From assembly GCA_964019695.1 (NCBI GenBank), contig OZ026520.1:30662120-30726119 (forward strand): a stretch of DNA of 64,000 nt, read 5' to 3'. This document shows, in pieces, positions 57,640 through 64,000 of this stretch. Position 1 is the stretch's first letter. Every line of letters starts with the position of its first letter. The translations under genes and the position numbers were made by a program. Below the pieces are notes generated by a model that did not search any database, was not told the DNA's origin, and saw nothing but the letters and a program-made list of their open reading frames with translations. The stretch comes from Loripinus fragilis (Eukaryota; Mollusca; Bivalvia; Lucinida; Lucinidae).

Positions 57640-58520
57640 AATAAAAGTCCGTCTCGAATATCGACGTTTGGCATCACGAGGCTTGTCGATTATCAGACCT
57701 TTAAGAACAACACTCAGCCATGATCAAATATATTTTATTTGACCTTTTATGTTTTTATGCTTACTTTAGCTAAAATGCAAAATAACTAATATGAAAAAAG
57801 TTCGAAATCTGAGGCTGGAGCATTTTGAAAGTTATCCAAGCATTTCATACTATACGTATAGTTCTGTATATCGGGTGTTCTGGTCCAGTGATCAGGCTAC
57901 GACTGGAACATATTAATTTTATTTAGGCACTCTATAAGTCCGTGCTCAATAAGAGTAGAGTGACGCAACAGATTTGCAGTTAGAAGTAAGAAAGAAAAAC
58001 CTATATCTGTCCAATCAGGTGAATAAGGTACCATAACCTGGCCAACTACGTGACTCTACCGTTATCAAGCACGGACTCTACTATAGTTGTTTCAAAGATG
58101 AGAATCATTGTAAACAAACATTGACGAGTTTACCTTGATTTTGGGCGTGTTTACAGTTATATTGAACCTACCACGGACTACTACATATATAGTGAATAGT
58201 CATGCTTTACCTACTGTACCTGTTTATAAGAAAAATAGAATTGCCTCATTACTAAGCATCTTTGAAACTACTATACTGGACCAGAAAAAAAAAGACAATA
58301 AATAAAACTATGCGTACACTATGAAAAGCTTGAATAACTTTCAAAATGCTCTGCCCTCAGATTTCGAGCTTTGTGTACATTAAAGGACTTGTATTTTGCA
58401 TTTAAATCGAAATTAAGCATAAATTCCAAAACATAAACAAAAAAATCTTTCATCGTCTTTTCAGGTTTGGTTAGGATCCGTCCGAAGGATCGCCGTTTGG
58501 CATCTCGAAACTCGACAATC
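57640..58520. mobile_element. Foldback element with nested inverted arms
   Basis: The outer left arm (57735-57890) pairs with the right arm (58265-58460): CGAAATCTGAGG, AGCATTTTGAAAGTTAT, CATAGTTCTG/TTTT and TCTGGTCCAGT are shared in inverted order. The inner pair is CTCTATAAGTCCGTGCTCAA (57931) and CAAGCACGGACTCTACTATA (58066). The right end carries GGATCGCCGTTTGGCATC, identical in inverse to the module at 12812-12829. Confidence 0.7.
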
Positions 58521-58560
58521 TAACGCTCGACCGACTGAGGCACTGCGCGTTCTAAAAATT
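58505..58560 (-). repeat. tRNA-like SINE head fragment
   Basis: The reverse complement reads GCGCAGTGCCTCAGTCGGTC followed by GAGCGTTAGATTGTCGAG, resembling a tRNA A-box region. No B box or full tRNA fold follows, so it is not a functional tRNA gene. Confidence 0.45.
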
Positions 58561-59881
58561 CGAACACTAATTGCCTGCAAAATAGGCCTGGAAAAACAGT
58601 GCAGACCCAGATCAGACGGTTTCTGAAGAAGCAGTCTGATCAGGGTCTTCACTCAAGTTCGATTCTAACAAGCGTTTTGTGAATTCCATCCCTGATTACC
58701 AACATTTTAGTTGAGAACAGAAAAAGAAAAATGTTCGATTTTTGTTAGAACATTTGCCGTAGAAGAGGAAAACTATAAACTAAAGTACATATTGAGCAAA
58801 ATTTCTATTTTGTTGATCTTAGTTTGTAATATATTTTTGCAAAAAGTATGAAAGATGTAACATTGAATTTTGTATTTAAATATTTTTTTGACTAAGGTAA
58901 TTCGTTTGCCGTACTAAAGATTGGTGCATTGCTTTTGAAATTGTTTGCTTCTATTGTTGAATAATTGATAAAAAAAAATGAGATGATCATTTAGAAATTT
59001 CGTACAGGTATAGGGTAAAGTCGGGTATATTCGGACAGACAGCTAAATTCGGACAGCGACCTTGTTTGTTTCATATTTCAAATATTGGAATGAAAAAAAT
59101 AAATTAACTGAGCAAACAGTGAAAATCCTGATGAGACGGGAGCCGGAGCCGTCTCATCTGGATTTACGCTGTTTGCAAACGCGTGTCCGAATTCCTACCT
59201 GATTTCCAAATTTACACGACTGTACTCTATCGAAGAAAACTTACTTGCAACTTATCCACGCGCTTTGAAATGTCCTTGTTTACTACAGTAGAACGGACAA
59301 ACATGCTGTTAAATTTTAAAATTCATTATTCACTAAATATGAATGAAATACGAGAGTCAAAATGAAATTTGCGCTCACTGAATCGTGTTGACTACGTGAT
59401 CTCGTTCAATGAGGAGTAGGAAGTATTCTTATTAACGGTGGGGTATTGCTCTGATGTCGCGTTTCAGTACATGAGCACTTTAAATAAAATATACAATAAG
59501 AGTATACTGTAAAGGTGTACCACGACCTCTGACCAATGACCTTTGGGTCTTTCTGATGCAGAATGCGTAAAATGAACCAGTCCGGCTGGAACAAATGTGC
59601 ATGTCAAAGCTTTCATAGTAAATGTAAATAAATGCCTGAAATCCTTTTTTCTAGAACAACATAACAATATTGTAAAAAGAGTCACGCTTCAAAGCTTTTT
59701 GTTTATCTGTATATCATATCCGACTAAATACGGGTAAACTGATAAAACAATTTTATTTTTTTTTAAATTACCTCCCTTTCAATTGAATAGCGTTTGAAAT
59801 TAAAATGCTCAGCAGATCATATCCTCGCAATCAAACCGGAATGAATCTTTTGACCTCTAGCAGGTAGCCATTAGATCATAA
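58561..59881. other. No gene; hairpin pieces only
   Basis: Contains a CAGACCCAGATCAGACGG..CAGTCTGATCAGGGTC hairpin (58602-58655), related to the TTAACCC MITEs, and the hairpin at 59113. Small ORFs are not convincing. Confidence 0.5.
59113..59184. repeat. Hairpin
   Basis: GAGCAAACAGTGAAAATCC and TGATGAGACGG pair with CCGTCTCATC and GGATTTACGCTGTTTGC around GAGCCGGAG. Confidence 0.75.
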
Positions 59882-60123
59882 TTGAGCCGTGACATGAGAT
59901 TTCCAACAATGTGGCATGTGCGACCAGCAAAGCTTCAGACCAGCCTGCGCAATCGCGCAGTCTGATCAGAACCTTTGCTAATCGCTTGAATATTCTATAA
60001 ATACTAATCTACTGACCGAACATCGTTTGGAATTCATATGCTTAACAGGAAGCTACACAGGTTCATCCGAGTCTACACTTGTCAAAATGCCACGTTGTTG
60101 GAAATGACGTGTTGCGGCTCATA
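59882..60123 (+). mobile_element. MITE, same family, copy 6
   Basis: Full length, with TTGAGCCGTGACATGAGATT and the complementary right end GACGTGTTGCGGCTCATA. Confidence 0.85.
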
Positions 60124-60219
60124 TACAAATTACTGACATGTTTGCGTACCTGCTAATACAAAAGATCTGGTGCTAAAAGGTCGCCTATGGGAAAACCATT
60201 TTAACTGGTTGCTTAACTT

Positions 60220-61440
60220 TTTTCCCTCAGTATATATAAGCTGAGAGCATCATGGCTTTAGAGAAGACATTTTTAAATCTTTTCCCGTGATTAGTCTATG
60301 GAAGATCATGAGAGCTACTGGTGCGTTAGACAATTAGGCATTGCTTTATACAAACTATATCAGCTGTGGGTGGGCCGATTTTTTACCCCGGGAGCATGGT
60401 TAGCAGGATTTAGATGGACTACTAGACATTGCTACATGCTGTGGGCCTCGTGGTTTTAGGATTTTCCCATTACTAGTCTATGAAAACTTTTATTCGCCAG
60501 GGTGGGCCAGTTTTTACCCCATGGGTAGGGTTGGCAGGATTTACGTAAGCGACCACTAGTCATTGCTACATACTAAATATGTACTAAGCTGTGTGCCTCA
60601 CAGTTTCAGTGAAGATTTATTAGTCTGTGGAAACATTTGATCCCCAGGGTGGTGCAAGATTGGACCGCTGTAGGCCTAATGGTTTCATAGAATAGTTTTA
60701 AAGTTCTCACTATATAATAGGTATATGGAAACTCTTTATCCCCAGGGACCCAAGGGGCTTGATTGGCAGAATGTATGTAGGGTATCATAAGACATTGGTA
60801 CATAATAAATATGAGCCGCGACACGTGATTACCAACAATGTGGTATTTTGACAAGTGTAGACTCAGATGAGCCTGTGCAGCCTCCTTTTAAGCTTAGAAA
60901 CTCCAAATCATGTTCAGTCACTAGTGTAACAATCATAGAATACTCAAGCGACTAGCAAAGGTTCTGATCAGACTGCACTTATGCACATTGTTGGAAATCT
61001 CATGCACTGGCTCATATATAAGCTATAAATGCCATGGTTAAAGAGAAGATTTTTTTAAAGGTTTTCCATTTATAAGTCAAATATAAGTTGTATGTAAACT
61101 CTTGATCCCCAGCCCAGGATGAGCCAAGTTTGGAGCCAGGGGCTTGACTGGCAGGATTTATGTTGGGGACCACTAAACATTGCTGTTTTATCAAATATAT
61201 AAGCTGTGGGTTTCGTGATTTCAGAGAAGATTTTTTTAAAGTTTCCCCATTATAAGTCTATGGGAGCTATATGTTGCCATGGCAACCAGAGTTCCAGTCC
61301 AATCAGCCCAAAAACATTATGTAGCTTTTCCCAAACTTGATGATGCTTTACATGAAATATGATCAAAACTCGCCCACTGCCTTAAGAGATATATTACTTT
61401 GAAAGTGTGGAGGGACGACTATAACGCACAGTGAACCATC
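60220..61440. repeat. Degenerate tandem array sharing its 3' tail with the 17.8-19.6 kb array
   Basis: Units of roughly 150-200 bp with ATTAGTCTATGGAA, GGGTGGGCCAGTTTTTACCC, GGCAGGATTTA and CATTGCTACAT recur about six times. The end CTATATGTTGCCATGGCAAC followed by TTTGAAAGTGTGGAGGGACG parallels 19440-19600. It is interrupted by MITE copy 7. Confidence 0.65.
60810..61018 (-). mobile_element. MITE, same family, copy 7, inserted in the 60-61 kb tandem array
   Basis: Ends TATGAGCCGCGACACGTGAT and GCACTGGCTCATATA. It splits a repeat unit of the surrounding tandem array, so it is younger than the array. Confidence 0.8.
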
Positions 61441-61501
61441 ATTGCCATGCTAATACCGTGAGCATTCCGCTCAGGATAATACGAGCCTTATCTGATGCTT
61501 A

Positions 61502-61572
61502 AGTGGCTTTTCCATATTTTGATATTTGCCACTAACAATAGTGGCAAATATCAAAATACAGAAAAGCCACTG
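61502..61572. repeat. Near-perfect hairpin
   Basis: AGTGGCTTTTCCATATTTTG plus ATATTTGCCACTA pairs with TAGTGGCAAATATCAAAATACAGAAAAGCCACT-type right arm; loop of about 4 nt. Confidence 0.85.
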
Positions 61573-61789
61573 AAACGTCAGGAAAAACTCGGACTAGGCT
61601 CAGGAGAGCTAACAAGAGGCACAACAAGAATATGCCGCTTCTCTGGGTTGTTGACCCTGGATTGTAAAAGTTTTTTCTTTAATTGTGGGCAAATGACCCC
61701 CATAAAATAGCCACTTTGGTCTTCAGGGGCATGGTTGAGAAGAGTGCACGCCCCTTGGGTCTGCATTATAAATACTTTGTGAGTACATC

Positions 61790-62290
61790 CGTCCGTCCTT
61801 TATTAGTAATGAAAATGTCCATAAATCTTGAACCACATGGTATATTTTGATCTGTTTGCATACATATGCATGTCAACATTCCCTAATCACTGACATGTGA
61901 AACAACCTTTTTTGGTGGACAAGGGTTGCTGAGCATCAGTTCAGCCTGTTGCGTCAAATAGTGAAAATCCTCCTAACTCTTATAGGATATTTGGATCAAA
62001 TTTTGCATACATAAATATTTATTTAAGTATTGTCCAGTCACTGGTATGCAAAATGGTGACGCGGGTTTGCCGAGCACCATTTTGGCCAGTTGAGATCTTT
62101 TAATGAACATGCTCATAGTGAAAATGCTCATAACTCTTGTGCTGCATGGTATATCTTAATCAAATTTTGAATGCTTTTGCATACATTTTTTCATTATCGA
62201 GACACATGCAAAGCGGTGACTAGGCTTCACCAAATTTTTTTTTGGCAAAGCCAAGTCACCGTTTTGCATAACTGAGATTTGATAATGTTA
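61790..62290. repeat. Degenerate tandem units, two with hairpins around AAAATGGTGAC
   Basis: Three units with AGTGAAAAT-CTCATAACTCTT, ATGGTATAT, AATCAAATTTTG and GCATACAT. Hairpins: AAAATGGTG-ACGCGGGTTTGCCGAG-CACCATTTT (62050-62083) and GCAAAGCGGTGACTAGGCTT / AAGCCAAGTCACCGTTTTGC (62208-62269). Confidence 0.6.
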
Positions 62291-62643
62291 AAATGTACAA
62301 GAACCCGCTTTCGTACGGAACCTGTTTTAGAACATCTATTCATTCACCTTGGTAGATATGTTGAAACACTCAGTTCGGCTACCCGAACATTGCTTTCAAT
62401 GAAAACACCTAGAGCTTCATTCTAATTAGCAAACATTCAACGTGGGGCTTCTGCTTCTGCTTGTCAATCTTTCAACCTGCCTGCCTGTTTCCTCTCCCTC
62501 TGTCTGTCCGTCTGGCTGTCTGATGCTGACCTACTTCTTTCAGTTCCATTATGAGTAGGAAAATGGTCAGAGCGCAACATGAAAGAAATGTTTATGAAGC
62601 TGTTGTGGGGGATCTATGTCTACAGCTAGACAATACAGATATC

Positions 62644-62873
62644 AGACCCGAGGTCATAAAACTTTTCATGCTAAACTCAACTGAGCATGAAATCCATCCA
62701 GCTCATAAATGTTAAAATGCCAACAATTGTTTATAAGCAGGGCTAAGACACACCAACTAAATGTTTTAAGCAGAAAAACTCGCTATTTTTCAGTATTTTA
62801 CTATCTATGTGCAGTTGAAATTTTGTTCTAAGTTGAAATTAAACATGAATTAAGTCTTTATAAACTCTGGCCA
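62644..62873. mobile_element. MITE family 2, decayed copy
   Basis: Left end CCCGAGGTCATAAAACTTTT with CATGCTAAACTCAACTGAGC; the AAATGCCAACAATTG palindrome is half lost; right end TTTATAAACTCTGGCC. Confidence 0.7.
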
Positions 62874-62994
62874 GGCTGACAGGGATTAATGAACTATAAC
62901 AAATAATTCAATATGCAGGTAGATACATGGTATTTAATTGCACTATAGCATTTAAAATCACAGTAGTTAACCTCATAACTAAATATAAACATGA

Positions 62995-63237
62995 GGCCCC
63001 GAAGTTATAAAACTTTTTTCATGCTCAAATCAGCTGAGCACAAAATTTATCCTGCTCATGAGTGTTAAAATGCCAACAATTGTTGGCATTTTAACATTTA
63101 TTAGCATGATAAATACAACCTCTGATTGATTTAAGCATTGAAATCTGGTTACTTTTCAGTATATTAGTTTTTATGAGCAGGATAAATTTCGTGCTCAGTT
63201 GAGTTGAGCATGAAAAAAGTTTTATAACCTCCGGGCC
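62995..63237. mobile_element. MITE family 2, intact copy
   Basis: GGCCCCGAAGTTATAAAACT at the left, AGTTTTATAACCTCCGGGCC at the right, and the AAAATGCCAACAATTGTTGG palindrome inside. Confidence 0.85.
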
Positions 63238-63330
63238 AGTTTTTCATTAATACGGACAAGACAGCAAATAAAGCTAACTTAGCGGATCAACATATGGTCC
63301 TCAGAACCGTACCTTTGGGGTTTGTGACCA

Positions 63331-63572
63331 GGCCTCGAGGTTATAAAACTTTTTTCATGCTCAACTCAACCGAGCATGAAATTTCAACTGCTCATGAAAA
63401 TTAAAATACCAAAAAATATAGAAGTGTCTTGCATTAGGTCTCTCATATGATGTATTCATCATGCTAATAAATGTTAAAATACCAACAATTGTTGGCATTT
63501 TAACATTTATGAGCAGAATAAATTTCATGCTCAGTTGAGTCGAGCACGAAAAAAGTTTTACAACCTCGGGCC
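63331..63572. mobile_element. MITE family 2, intact copy
   Basis: GGCCTCGAGGTTATAAAACT at the left and the complementary AACCTCGGGCC at the right, with the same internal palindromes. It lies inside an older repeat with GGGGTTTGTGACCA before it and ACAAACCAACCAGCTCAGCC after it. Confidence 0.85.
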
Positions 63573-64000
63573 CAGATACCGCACAAACCAACCAGCTCAG
63601 CCCCACAGACTACCTGGAACATTATAATCTTCATCTGTAGCAAGGTATTATACTTCCTAGAGAATGAATATAACAAAGGTGCTGGTTAGACTGTGTGGAT
63701 GTGCAGGCAAGTCTGTGCCTTTGTTGCTCGCATGCAATAAAATCAGTTTCTCTTGTGTCAAGTCTCAAGTAGTAAATGTTCAAAAACTAACTCAGTCTCA
63801 AGTAGTAAATGTTCAAAAACCAACTCTTTGCTTAATAATGGGTATCTTTGCATGCTTTTTGCCATATTCAGATATTCTTTTTTTTAATTACCTTTTAAGA
63901 ATACAATCAGTGTCAAATAGGTTTTGGGCCTGATCTGGGTTCGAACTGTTTGCAAATACATTGTATCATCGACAGCCCACTAGATAGGCTGCAATCGAAA

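Noticed and set aside
59126..59165. Hammerhead-ribozyme-like CTGATGAGACGG
   Set aside because: The bases belong to a simple palindrome; the catalytic GAAA core is absent.

Overview
This is animal nuclear DNA, intron-rich and crowded with decayed mobile elements. Three things point to a lophotrochozoan, most likely a bivalve mollusc. There is a tRNA-derived SINE with a GGGACGTAAAGAAACAAATC-type tail. There are many foldback and MITE-like palindromes with ~170-bp tandem cores. There is a permuted Penelope-like retroelement of the Naiad type. The species cannot be fixed from sequence alone. There are no bacterial operons, rRNA genes, functional tRNA genes or CRISPR arrays.

The one host gene I can assemble with confidence lies on the minus strand across 56662-23758. 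Its coding exons are a signal peptide (56662-56587), a 429-codon IgGFc-binding-protein-like domain (54906-53620), five one-exon sushi/CCP domains (50970-50803, 45203-45036, 42756-42583, 30631-30464, 27779-27606), and a last exon with a transmembrane helix and a cytoplasmic tail (24077-23758). Every intron is phase 1, all junctions are canonical gt..ag, and the summed CDS is 2535 nt (844 codons plus stop) with no internal stop. The tail carries two YxxL motifs in an ITAM-like arrangement, one of them within an NPGY motif. The predicted product is a surface receptor with a mucin-type recognition domain, a complement-like stalk and a possible tyrosine-signalling tail. This is my main candidate for an undescribed system. 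A second, weaker host exon is a Cys-loop-receptor-like last exon at 14393-13935 (minus).

Layout: 292-533 MITE; 2761-6712 a TIR element holding three 936-bp tandem units, each with a SINE; 7349-10750 a truncated Ty3/Gypsy-like LTR element (tRNA-Pro-type PBS, gag, zinc knuckle, protease), cut at the start of RT by a 2.1-kb foldback element (10745-12858); 12990-13250 a PLE tail fragment; 16888-17240 a hairpin element; 17815-19640 a dimeric tandem array; 20710-21770 a PLE 3' end; 21825-22027 a SINE with a 13-bp target-site duplication. From 23.7 to 56.7 kb the receptor exons sit between intronic elements: TIR elements, MITEs, a near-intact LINE (35213-40756), a Naiad-like PLE (49030-45750, minus) and a LINE RT relic. 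From 56.7 to 64 kb there are PLE tails, foldbacks, a second tandem array and several MITE copies.

The LINE is unusual: ORF1 and ORF2 lie in one frame, separated by a single UAG, with no ATG near the ORF2 start. Several otherwise unrelated hairpins share the loop motif GAGGCTTGCCGAG. No search or folding program was run; family names rest on recognised motifs and conserved order.
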